From assembly GCA_000697055.1 (NCBI GenBank), contig JNDT01001178.1, positions 1 through 32,768 of the forward strand: a stretch of DNA of 32,768 bases, in the 5' to 3' direction. How positions within the stretch are numbered: the stretch's first letter is position 1; every line of letters begins with the position of its first letter. The position numbers and the translations under genes were made by a program. Below, one piece after another: positions 1-10,177 of this stretch. The notes under the pieces are model-generated. The model was not told the origin of the DNA. It was given only the letters and a program-made list of their open reading frames with translations, and did not search any database. The stretch comes from Saksenaea vasiformis B4078. Lineage: Eukaryota > Mucoromycota > Mucoromycetes > Mucorales > Saksenaeaceae.

Positions 1-488
1 AATACGACGTCTACCTGGCTTTTTCTTCTTCTCAAAGATGCTTTCAGGGTTCTCGTAATAACGTTTGACCCATCTCTGTGCTGCTCGGATATGAATACCT
101 AATTGTCTCGCAGCAGTAGAAGCATTCAAATATTTGCTGAAACATAAATGAAAAAATCTGATCTTGTCTTCATCAGAGTAAAGTGTATAACGTCGCTTAT
201 TGCATAACTCCAGATCAACATCTGCATTGTTCCTTACATTAGTAACTGGCTGTATTACAGGATTAGAAGGTCTTTCCGGAGGTTTATTCATTAGGAGTTG
301 AGTACGACAACTTATTGTTTCGATAGCGAATAACTCCTCGTCAACAACAAGATCCACAGGCTCAACACCGTTCTCATCAACAACATGTCCTTGTCCATCT
401 TCATAAAGAGATTGCATATTCATTCTGAATGTCTGTAAATCTTTTTGCACGACATCAAACTCAAAATCAGCGACTTCACTTTCTGAAA
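1..488 (-). CDS. Transposase-like protein, N-terminal part (runs off left edge)
   Basis: An open frame on the minus strand runs from about 488 through the left edge without a stop. In-frame Met codons lie at 423 and 417, and a splice-acceptor-like site (TTTCAG) lies just upstream, so one or more 5' exons probably sit between 490 and 690. The start of the readable part is acidic. It is followed by a helix-turn-helix-like segment containing STAARQLGIHIRAAQRWVKR, and then a basic run (EKKKKPGRRR). This order is typical of the DNA-binding N terminus of fungal Tc1/mariner- or IS630-like DDE transposases. The catalytic DDE domain would lie beyond the window, so the class is inferred from the HTH alone. 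A possible upstream exon at about 570-680 (minus) is open in one frame, but I cannot fix its borders. A domesticated HTH protein is an alternative. Confidence 0.6.
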
Positions 489-1661
489 TGACTGTAAATG
501 TTCAACGCAAATAGACTAGCGGATGCATGAAAAAAAAAAAGAAAGGAAGACTGTAAATGAATCCCACCGTTTATTGAACCTTGACACCCTATAGGCATGA
601 TAGACATCGTCCATGGCGTTGGAGTGGCCAGCCTGAGGACTTGAGACACCTTTAAATGACGCAGCATATGATGGAGCTTAATGTACAACGTGCGACCTTG
701 TTTGTGCGAGAGACAACTTTTTACTCTGTATAGAATAGTCGGAACTCTCTAAGAAGATGCATATGCCTTTTCAACGTTGAATCAAACTGCTTATACGGAT
801 GTAAAAGATTATAAGCGCAAAGAACGAAAAACTACTTGTGTTTTCCTCAGATGAAGACGGAAGCGTTCTATTATATACTATTTTTGCACAACTATGATAG
901 AGTTTCAATGATACTATAGACTATAGAGGATCTGATTTGAATTATAGGGCTTGCTTGAAAAGCGAAACCCAAACCGCATGGCACAATCTTGTCAACGAGT
1001 GACAGATATTATTGACTAAGTGAAGCCGGTTTCTAGATCATAGGTGATCTGACGCCCTGTACTTGTTTCTCATTTCGTGCTAACAATCAATTCAATTCAG
1101 ATAGCACAATAAGGTATGTGGAAGAGAACGTTAAAGATGTCTCTTGGATTTTGCCCAAGTGGTGATATGATGAAAGTGCTAATGATAACGGCGGGAGCGT
1201 ATTAAATAATTTGCTTGTCACTTCAGTGTTATTCAACTTAATGAAATCGATCCTACAGGATATTAAATACTCATAGAACGATCAAGCTGCTTGTACAACT
1301 GATTTGCTAGGCTAGTCGAATCTTGTTGACTTTTTACTATGGTTGATTACACTTGCTGTACCTCTGACGCGACCTTGGCTATCAAACCAGCGCTTAGTTC
1401 AACAAACGTTCATCAATCCCATGCAGTGAATTCAAATAATTTGACGGCTGTGGTACAAATAAGGAAATAGTCGTCTGTTTCAGTACCCTGTACACATGGC
1501 GTAAAGAAGGCTATTTCTAAAGTTTAAGTACTTCCGCCATACCATTGCCTTTAATGGCGGGTCACGGCTCTACTGAATTATGAAATTTAAGGACCTCATA
1601 TATGGTAACTTCTTTGAAACAGTATATTTTTTAGTTGGCTTTTCGTGAAGCACCATGATAC

Positions 1662-1686
1662 CCCTGAATCAGGGTTTTTTTTTTTT
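1662..1686 (+). terminator. Hairpin plus T-run
   Basis: CCCTG, a 3-nt loop AAT, and CAGGG are followed directly by twelve T. In a nuclear genome a T-run like this can stop RNA polymerase III. No pol III gene was recognised upstream, so its role is open. Confidence 0.3.
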
Positions 1687-1747
1687 GCTTTATATTATTA
1701 TTATTTTGCTTCTACGCCATCGCGTTGGTGTGTGTTCTAGAACGGTG

Positions 1748-1857
1748 TAAATGGGAATTCTCAAAGTCGATCGTCCTTCGGTGGTACTGTGTCATCCGTT
1801 ACACAGTCTATTTCCATGCTAGACTTGGCTTTGAGAGAACGGTATACCCATTTTAGA
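1748..1857. other. Long foldback (structured RNA or MITE remnant?)
   Basis: TAAATGGG (1748-1755) pairs with CCCATTTT, and TTCTCAAAG (1758-1766) pairs with CTTTGAGAGAA, leaving a few bulged bases. Inside the loop is a second perfect hairpin, ACTGTGT (1786-1792) with ACACAGT (1801-1807). The shape would fit a small structured RNA or an old miniature element. No known RNA family was recognised. Confidence 0.35.
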
Positions 1858-2237
1858 CTTCTCTTTCTATGTATGGTAGTTTCTCCAAAAGGAGACTTTT
1901 GAGCTTTCTTGGACTTCTTTTAGAAAACCGCTCATATCCAATACGTACAATAACGTGTCAATTTTTCTCCATTAAGTGCCTTTAATTGAGTTATGCAGCG
2001 ATTTACTTGCTCCCTGGTTTAAAAATGTAGGTCTCCACAAGCATAACTCGGTGTAACTCAGGCTGTCAACTTGCTCAGCAATCAAACGCCATTGTCAAAG
2101 ACTACCTAGAGGTACGGTGACTTCACAGTGTATATGCCGTCCGGAAGCCAAAAAATAAAAAGTTAGGAGGAAGGCAAGTGTTGCTTCAGCCACTGCTCTA
2201 TTCTGAACATGTTTCACTTTTCAAGGAAAAAGTTCTT

Positions 2238-3289
2238 CTATTGCTTTTGTCCGAGGTACAGAAGGAAGGCGTAAGGCGAGTATACCAGAGGCTTTCGGAG
2301 GAGCGTCGTCCCAGATACAATACATAGCATGAAGGAGACCAGAACGTTGACAGGGAACGGTTCAGTTGACTTACACCCTGCAGAGACAGCTGATGGTAGT
2401 AACATATTCTGTGCGGCAATATCAAACGCTTGATAGGGTAGTTTGGTGGTTTCGACAATCCAATCTATATGGAACAGGACCTTTACGAAAGCATTGTACA
2501 TTGGCTGCTCTTCGCGCTCACGCAAAGGACACGTTGTGTTCCCTGGAAGAGGGTCATAGGCGTTGATGATGCGGTTTAAGACACCAACCAAAGTGTACTG
2601 ATCTCTATCCCAGACCAACAAAGGACCTCCTAGTCAGGTGGGAAGGAGTGATGATTTAGATATTTTTACCTACGAAGCTTTTTAAAAGAAAAGAAGAGTT
2701 TACCCGAATCCCCATGACACAATGTTGCATTGGAAATCGCGAGTATCATATTTCCCGAGCCATCTACGGTAGTGCACTGCGCTGCCTGCAATAGGTCTGC
2801 TTCGGGCTCGCCAAAGCCAGTGTAACCCATACCCACAGTGACAGTTTGGGACAGGTCGAAATCGGTAGTACGTATAATGACCCGCTTTGCATCTCTGTGG
2901 ACTGTAGCTAATTGGACAAGAGCAATATCATAGAGTGCATCATTGCTAAGATGTAACGTCTGTGAATTATACTGTGGATGTATTACTGCTTGACGAATTG
3001 AGGTAGAGTACATTTTCATTTGGGGACCTCCGTATGATACTAAGGTTGATGACTTTTCTGGATGGATGCAATGCGCTGCTGTCAGAACCCATGGCGGGTC
3101 TGTTGCTATCAAGACACCGCCACATAACGCCGGATTTGTAAAGGTCACGAAGAATGAATAATAAGAAGCATCCGTCACTGTCGTTCCATGTGCTATGCAG
3201 TGGCATAACTTCAGCAAGGATACGAAGCAAACAATGAAACCCCATAACATTGTTGAGAGAAAAAGAAGAGCGGTTAAAAACAGTTTCAC
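2238..3289 (-). CDS. Secreted trypsin-like serine protease (S1 family)
   Basis: Two exons on the minus strand: 3289-2704 and 2629-2238, about 325 aa. The intron is GT-AG and splits the GDSGGP motif after the first base of a Gly codon; joining the exons restores GDSGGPLLV exactly. The chosen Met opens a hydrophobic signal peptide (residues 1 to about 31). Catalytic residues are visible: His73 in LTAAHC, Asp121 in DIALVQL and Ser195 in CHGDSG. Cys56 and Cys74 are placed to form the usual disulfide next to the active-site His. The mature N terminus would begin IAHGT instead of the usual IVGG. The S1 domain should end near the helix FVKVLFHIDWI. About 60 further residues follow to the stop, including a hydrophobic stretch, and a good GTAAGT donor near 2385 suggests an alternative 3' end. 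Probable role: extracellular protein digestion. Confidence 0.88.
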
Positions 3290-3639
3290 AACTAAAAAAT
3301 TATATTACTCCTCAAGTTGGTGGAACTTAAGGAGTAGCTTCATCAGCACTCGCATTAAATATGTCGCCACCGAAAAACTTTTCTTTATGCCTGGACCAAA
3401 CGTATGAAATAGATAGCATGTAGTTGTGCACCACGCGTTATGTTCGTGCGTTACGTGTTTCAGAGGGAAACAGGGAAAGCAGGGGCGGCAACATACCAAA
3501 GTACGAGTGACCAATCAAACGGGCTTGTTTGTCATTAAGTAAAAGGAAGAGGACGAACAAAAGATATGATATGGAAAGGGAAGAAAAAAAGGAAGGGGAA
3601 GGGAATTAACCTTTCTATTTTTTTATTTTCTCATTCTAA
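3290..3639. other. Intergenic gap between protease and lysine-pathway gene
   Basis: Probably the 5' region of the protease gene and the 3' flank of the saccharopine gene, both on the minus strand. A purine-rich run lies at 3540-3605. No gene is seen. Confidence 0.5.
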
Positions 3640-6600
3640 TTAGATTTTCCATACACCACTTCCAGTTGCATCTAGGCGAATAGGATGCGAAGGATGAACT
3701 TTTTCGATAAATTTAACACCTTCATGCTCGAGTCTCTCCAAAATTGGTGAATACACATGAGACATGGTAGGCCTCAAGACGCCACGCTCTGGAATCTTGT
3801 TGTCCAACACCAGATCAACCGTCATGGCAGCAGGTAGACCGACTGTCTTGGCCATAGCAGTGTGCTCTTCTGTTCCATAGTTCACCAAAGTGGACGTCAC
3901 GGTCTCCTTTTTGCCCGAGGCGTATTCCAACCCAAATTCGTGGTGCATAGCTACCATGTCGCGTTCACCGTCCTGGTACTTGAGCTGACGTGCAAGCAGA
4001 ACGGACAGCGAATCCAGCGCAGTGCTTGCTGAAGAGGGTGTGGGGGAGTTCTCGCTCGAGAGCATGGTTACAGTATCCCACACGCGTTCCAAAAGTGGAT
4101 GGTCTTTGGCCAATCCGAGCTTATTCGTGAGGATTTCCAATCGGTCCGATTCTGATAGTTGTTGCTGCGTGCCAGACGACAGAATGAGGTCAAAGTACTG
4201 GTCCTAAAATAAAAAAATCATACGTGTTAGACAACCAAGCTAACCCGTGGTACTCCTCTTCTTCTCCTTTTCTTTCTCTGTCCACCCCCCTTTTTTCGTT
4301 TGCTCTTATAGCCGACCTACCCAGTTCTCTGCCTTGAGTGGTTTTGTCTGATCCAGGAATCCAAGTCTACGAAGAGCGTACAAGAGATCCGAATAACCCT
4401 AGAGACATGGTCGGTACAAGCAATGTTTTTTTTTCTCGGGAGTTACCTGGTATCGGAGGGTGCCGCGGAACATGGTATCCATGTCCTTCAAATCGCCCAA
4501 GCCGTAGGTGTCGGCATAGCTGAGTGAATCTCGGTTAGCCAAGCCCTCAAAGACGAAACCTTGGAAGGGAGTTCGGATGGTAGGGAAGTGATCACGGAGT
4601 AGGTCCTGGCCAGGGATCACGTATTTCTAGAAGTATCCATAGTTAGTTAAGGTGACTTTCGTTAATGTTACTGTATTTCGTACCTTGCCACCTGTCCAGT
4701 AAGTAGCGTCGTTGCCACTGGCTGTTAAAACACCTCGTGGGGACCAACTGAATTTGTACCCTAGAGGATTGTTGGATGCCTCAGGTGCAGGCAATCCACC
4801 ACACCAAGAGATGAAGGAACGAACCTATGTAAAGCATTTTTCATAAGTAAAGCATAGATACATGCAGAACGTCTTTTTATTACCTTGACGTTTCTACGCT
4901 TAGCGTCGTCAATAATTTTCATTGCGGACATGTGGTCAATACCGGGATCCAAACCAACTTCGTTCATGATCAAAATATCGGAGTCCTGGGCCCTACAATA
5001 CAATACATGAGTAATTCATGCACCCTATTCGTTTATCAAAAACATACGACTTGTCTAGCGCTTGCATCTCCTTGGAGACATAGCTTGCAGTGACCATGTG
5101 CTTTCGTTGTTCCACACAAACTTCAGCAACACCAGCATGCAAAAAGGCAGGAACAAAGCTGACGAGAAATAGAATCGTGTTAGTCAGAAGATAGGTCCCC
5201 CAAGATTTATGTATAGAATACCTGACTACCACATCGGCATTGGATACTAAGCGTGACAATTGGCTCTTGTCGGAGATATCCAAGGAAACGGACTCAGCGC
5301 GATCGCGACCTGCCACAAGGGCGCTGGCTTCAGCTGTCACGTTGCTGCCAACGACGATACGGACGTCAGGGCGTTTCAACAAGTGGTTGACGAGAGGTGC
5401 AGATACCATGCCTGAACCGAGCAACAAGACTGTCTTCTTACCGTTCACTCCGGTTGTAGACTTGGATGGCAATAAATTTTCAAGGTTACGATGATCCTTC
5501 GTTAAGATTCCGCTGTCTGTGATTGTCGCGTTGGCCAGCAGAGGCGACAGATCAGAAAGCTTATTAGCAGAAGGATGAATCTATTTTTTTAAGAAAAATT
5601 GGATGTGAGCATTTGACTTGCTGTTTTAACCAGGACGCACCAGTTCCTTGATGTATGGGAAAAGTTTGTCACTGAAATGCTGGCTACTTTCAACAGGTAG
5701 CTCCGCAGGCAGGATATCGATACCCATAATTTGCGTTCCTGGGCCTTCAGCACTGTCCAAATAGAACGTTGAGTACAAGCAAGGCAAAAGCTACCGGTAC
5801 TTACTCCTTGTGCTCCTTGTCTCGAACGGCATCATAATAAAAGAAACCATCGTCGATGTTTGTGCTATGAGAGAGACTTTCGAAGGCGCCACGGATGTCG
5901 CACACGACGTCAGCCAAACTCATCATCTTTCCTTTCTTGACAGTTCCCTGGGCTTGTCGAAGCTGGATATCACGCAACTGAGCATTAGTCAACAGTCGTG
6001 GATAACGTTTGTCCCAATAGGCGCCAGTAACAACGCAGTTGACATAGGGTGCAACCTGAGATGACACAAACAATTGTTTAGTCTAAGAGAGAAAGAGAGA
6101 AATGGTTCTACGCATGTTACCGTTTCGTGGAACGTAGAATGATATTTTCCAGGATTGTCAAAGTAATCTTGGTGTGAGACAACGGGGGAGCCGTCCTTTC
6201 CTTTGATATAATCACCAATATCCAGATGGGTTGCGTAAACCTTTCGGAGGTTGGGATCTAAACAAGCGATTTAGCAACTGACTAATGCGCGCTCCATCTG
6301 GTTACTTTTGTCATTGACAATTTTAGCTAGATCTTCAGCTGGCACAAACTCATGAGGCAGCTGCTTAAAAATGTCCATTGCACCCTACAATTCTTTCCTG
6401 TTACAAAAAAAATGGCATATTAAAATGGATAAGCTTACATGAGCAACGTTCCCGTCACCAGTGAATGCATACACGAGTGGACCGAAATCCTTGGGAGTTC
6501 CTTCATCTTCGATCGAGTTACCCATGGCACTGACGGCAAGCTTGGCTGACGCGACCGAGCGATAGGCATGTGCCATTGACATGTACTAATTTCCTAATTT

Positions 6601-7397
6601 AGACAAAGCACAGGGATGTCAAGTTGCTTCTTACCATGAAAGGTGTGCTGTATCCCAAACCAAGGAAACGCTGTCCCAAACCATGCAATGAATCGATCAT
6701 ACCTACATCGTCCCTGTAAATATCATAACAGTAGAAGAAGGAGGCTATTTTACCTGCATTGCCGGCAAACTGGCCAAATGCCACGAGACGTTTACCGGTC
6801 TCATCCTTCATGAGTTCGTAGTCAATCAAGCGGATATTCTAGGTTGAATTTTTTTTTTGTCAGACACACTCTTTTTTTCCCACGAAAAATCTGTTACCTT
6901 GTCTAGAATTGACTTCAACATAGGCATATTTTTCTCGTTGCCCTTGTGCGTGTGTGAAAAGAATACATAGGTCTTTCCGGGGATCAGTGATGCTTCAGGA
7001 ACTTCCTTAATTCCCAGGATGATATCGGCTGCAGAAAGATCTTCGGTTACAGTAGCGCCAGCCTGCAAAAATGGGTCATGGTTAGAACATCTTATCTATT
7101 TTGACAGGATAAAATGTGTACCTTTCTGTAGGCTTCATCCGTAAAGATGCGCTTGGTGCTTGGTTGGACATAGACACGTGTGCCTGTTTGCTGGATCAGG
7201 CGCTCGACAGCTTCAGGTGTCAAAGCAACGCGTCGTTCCCAACGACTTTTATCTTCACGACGAAGACCAAGAGCTCGGTATGCCTTGCTTGGCTGTTGAG
7301 CTGATCGGGAAACACGTGCTGTAGAAGAGAAGGATCTCAGTAAGGCTTTTTGGACAGGACGCCGGGTTGCTAGATGAGCATGGATTAATGAGACCAT
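3640..7397 (-). CDS. Bifunctional lysine-ketoglutarate reductase / saccharopine dehydrogenase (AASS-type)
   Basis: Sixteen exons, minus strand: 7397-7122, 7062-6898, 6838-6754, 6702-6635, 6585-6439, 6384-6306, 6257-6121, 6055-5805, 5752-5641, 5580-5222, 5158-5048, 4992-4884, 4824-4684, 4626-4447, 4398-4321 and 4203-3640. All phases agree, giving about 953 aa. The N-terminal half is the alanine dehydrogenase/PNT-like reductase domain ([51 protein letters not shown]). The C-terminal half is saccharopine dehydrogenase, with a dinucleotide-binding [10 protein letters not shown] near residue 490, [12 protein letters not shown], and [20 protein letters not shown]. The enzyme interconverts lysine, saccharopine and aminoadipate semialdehyde. 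The first 35 residues are Arg/Ser-rich without acids, like a mitochondrial presequence. Dikarya carry these activities as separate LYS1 and LYS9 genes. Whether this one works in lysine synthesis, breakdown or both cannot be told from sequence. The splice site of exon 4 was chosen because the nearer AG breaks the frame. Confidence 0.93.
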
Positions 7398-8752
7398 AGA
7401 TAGAGTTACAAAGAAAATGAAATAAAAAGAAACGCGAAAAAGAAACCGGTTCTCATTAAATGCAAGAAAAGGAACCGTGGTAAAGTTTTCCGTAGCCTTA
7501 TCAAGCAACCAATGAAATGTAAGCGCAAATCTCTCACGATCATGCGACCCACACACCAGTGTATGGTTGCGTACAATTTCAAGAGCCGACATTTGATAAC
7601 CCTGTGTCAAAGTGGATCCTAAAAAAGAACGACTCACAGCTGCGTACACGATGTAAGCGATATGTCTTGTGTAAGCCTTGGTTGATGGCTAATACAAACT
7701 TCTGTTATAATGCATAAACATCCATAATTGTCAGTACCTGTGATGTAGTTTTCCTACCTTCCATTTTTAGACGATTTGAGTAACATGGTTGAGAAGAACT
7801 CGTTCATGTTTGTACCTTTTCAATTTATAATCCTACTGAAAATATCGGTTGATCGAAGATAATAACCGTTGCAAACCTTCGTCTTGAACAAATCAATTCT
7901 GTAGGATCGGGGTTGAAGCCGTTAACGACGCTGTCAACGTGATGACAGTTAGCGTCGCCCGATCAAGCAGCCCCTGAATTAGTGAGGCTTACGCTAGGCC
8001 AGATCACGGCGTATGCGAGATAATGTATTGGTAACCTTTGACAAAATGTTCGTCATACTGAGAGCCACCATAAGTTGCTACGCCCAAAGGTTTCATGCTT
8101 AATTCGGGAAGTCTGTCAATATGTATAATACAGGTCCTTCCTTGGATAGCAGGGGCATTTGAGAGAACCAGTGATAAGCCTTCCTAAGCCGGGGGGACAT
8201 CCAAAAAGTGCCAGCTATCTGACCAGACACACGAATTGCTGATCTCCGAAGTCTGTCCCGTTCCCGTCGGCGATGTAGTTAAGGAGCTAGAGATCGAGAG
8301 AAGGACATCGTTCAAACGACCCTTGACAAATCAATTTACAGAAGCCCATGTTCGTTACGGATCGACAGAGAACTGGGAGATCTGTCACTTCATTGCTGTT
8401 CTTCCCTGGGAAGCGAGCGCCGGAACTACGTATCTTCTTACATTCGGGTCAATGATAGACTCTTTTCCGAGGTCACTGTCCACTTATTTCATGCGAACGT
8501 TTTGAAAGAGGCGCTCGGCACGGTCCCGACAGAAAAACCGAGAATCATGCATCCACTACCCGGGAGAGTATCTATATCAGCAGAATCATTTCATACCCAG
8601 CCAAGTGGGTTTTCAGCGGGCAAGGACGACCAGTTCTCAATCTCAAGCGACAACGGGCTATGATCCTTATCAACAAGAGAAATGCACAATGCAGACTGAA
8701 GAACAGACCGAATACATAAGACTTCTATATATCTACAGATATCGCGCAGCAA
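7398..8752. other. Divergent intergenic region with coding-like scraps
   Basis: Separates the minus-strand lysine gene from the plus-strand NEPRO-like gene and should hold both promoters. The minus-strand frame of the lysine gene stays open upstream of the chosen Met to about 7649, but it lacks conserved sequence and I treat it as leader. A coding-like fragment on the minus strand at 8004-8183 is listed separately. An 89-codon plus-strand frame at 8236-8505 has no recognisable features. Confidence 0.45.
8004..8183 (-). pseudogene. Coding-like exon fragment of unknown family
   Basis: After a splice-acceptor-like CTTAG on the minus strand, 59 codons are open to a TGA. They have a protein-like composition, including MKPLGVATYGGSQYDEHFVK. 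A further open piece lies just upstream, containing CVWSDSWHFLD, and ends in a stop that the intron would remove. No start, no donor that joins the pieces cleanly, and no family could be assigned. It may be a gene relic or a piece of a gene I failed to assemble. Confidence 0.25.
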
Positions 8753-10019
8753 ATGAAAATGAAGCAATTCCCTTACAGCAAGTCACCAGTAACGAACGAA
8801 GATGGCTTTCTTGCTCCACTGAAACGAACAACACAGTCACTGGTTGAACGCCTCTACATGATTCCACCTTCGTATACATTGCTAAACGCGACGCCTCCTT
8901 CCACAAAGGCACTTCCAAAGGAGCGATTAGACAAACGGATACAGATCAACCATGACAAGCAATTGAGTAAACTCAATCACATTCGAGCATCGTTTGGATC
9001 GCGTAAATTATTCTGGATCGATGCGACCGTCTGGGACAGACTGCATTACAAAAATGTTAATCAACATCGACCTTTCCATCGATTTCGACGGACTATAGAG
9101 GTAAATTGACCTCTTGTGCTGGAAAGTAGCAGTAGCCAATTCCTTATTTATGCATCCAGGTGCGACGCCTTCTGAAGCGTTTCAAAACGTTAGCGATCGA
9201 CAAGGTAGTGAACGATATCTACATGGCGTTTTGGAATGCCCGTTCGTAAGTTGACTTTTTCAACTTAAATAATATATTTTATTGATCGACGAATACAAAG
9301 ACTGGATGGTTGTAAAAGCAAGTGGAATTACATACCTACCAAAGAATTTGCGGAATACACCATGCATCGACTGATCGCGGCTACGCTGCTACTCGATAAG
9401 GTTTTTGCAATTACTTTTACTTGTATTCTCCCGTCTTATTGGGTTCTATTAGTTACAAGTTGTCCTCGTGGAAACATACAGGGATCACACAGTGCTTCTG
9501 AGGCTTGAGCACTTTGTCTCGTTATCGTTGGTTTATATGAGTCTATGTAGTCGTCTGTACTCATTAACTCGGACTTGGATTGGACAGATCGAAGAGTGTT
9601 ACCAGATACTCCAAAATTGGCACCTTGCTTTCCCTTCAGGAAGGAAGCAGAAAGAGTTAAAAGTATCTACGGATTCTGTGAACCAAACCTGCACACCTAC
9701 AACACTGAAGGAAGCAAGGGAAACTATGGCACGGCAGATCAACAAACAACGGCAAGTATTTCCTTAAAAAAATATCTACGTGCCTATGATCAATAGCTGA
9801 TGATTCGATTGCAGTGCGTCACGTCACGAACCAATACATCTAGAGACACTCGTAGTCCATCCATCCATCATCGAAACGGTCAAGGTTATCGCTGAAAAGG
9901 AGGGCATTGATGACGACGAGCTTGATCTGGAGGATATGGGAGGTATGATGAATGATTTACTTTTTTATTTCAGCGGTCCGATGTTCACTCTCTCTTTAGA
10001 AATCATACAACGTGAATAG
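8753..10019 (+). CDS. NEPRO/RMP1-like nucleolar protein
   Basis: Six exons, plus strand: 8753-9100, 9160-9245, 9301-9400, 9453-9751, 9815-9942 and 10000-10019, about 326 aa. The fourth intron uses a GC-AG boundary (GCAAGT); only that junction keeps the downstream acidic C-terminal frame (GIDDDELDLEDMG) open. The core reads LFWIDATVWDRLHYKNVNQH and then RRTIEVRRLLKRF. This resembles the N-terminal domain of nucleolus and neural progenitor protein (NEPRO) and the related RNase MRP subunit Rmp1, where a Tyr-Lys-Asn-x-Asn-Gln-His-Arg motif is followed by basic helices. If correct, it would act in the nucleolus in ribosomal RNA processing. The assignment rests on this motif only; a start at the next Met two codons on is equally possible. 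The gene ends 158 bp from the convergent RasGEF gene. Confidence 0.6.
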
Positions 10020-10177
10020 AAGACAGAAAGTACGAGATCACTACGTCAGTTAAAAGGAAGACAAGTAACATGGTTAATGCAAGATAGAAAAAGAAAAAGA
10101 AAATAATAATAAAATAAAAAAAGAAAGAAGCTCCTTTCCAGAGTATGTACAAGGGACTAACAACCTCGACGTTTTGT

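Larger units (their letters stand above)
489..2237. other. Gene-free stretch with hairpins
   Basis: I see no convincing protein gene here. The first 200 bases may hold 5' exons or leader of the transposase-like gene. Small structured pieces are present: a CCCTG/CAGGG hairpin followed by twelve T at 1662-1686, a foldback at 1748-1857, and a CCGCCAT/ATGGCGG inverted repeat at about 1533-1560. No full tRNA, snRNA or rRNA was recognised. Confidence 0.5.

Noticed and set aside
6703..6713. Nearer acceptor TTACAG for exon 4 of the saccharopine gene
   Set aside because: It gives an in-frame stop; the next AG at 6703 restores [11 protein letters not shown], which matches the family.
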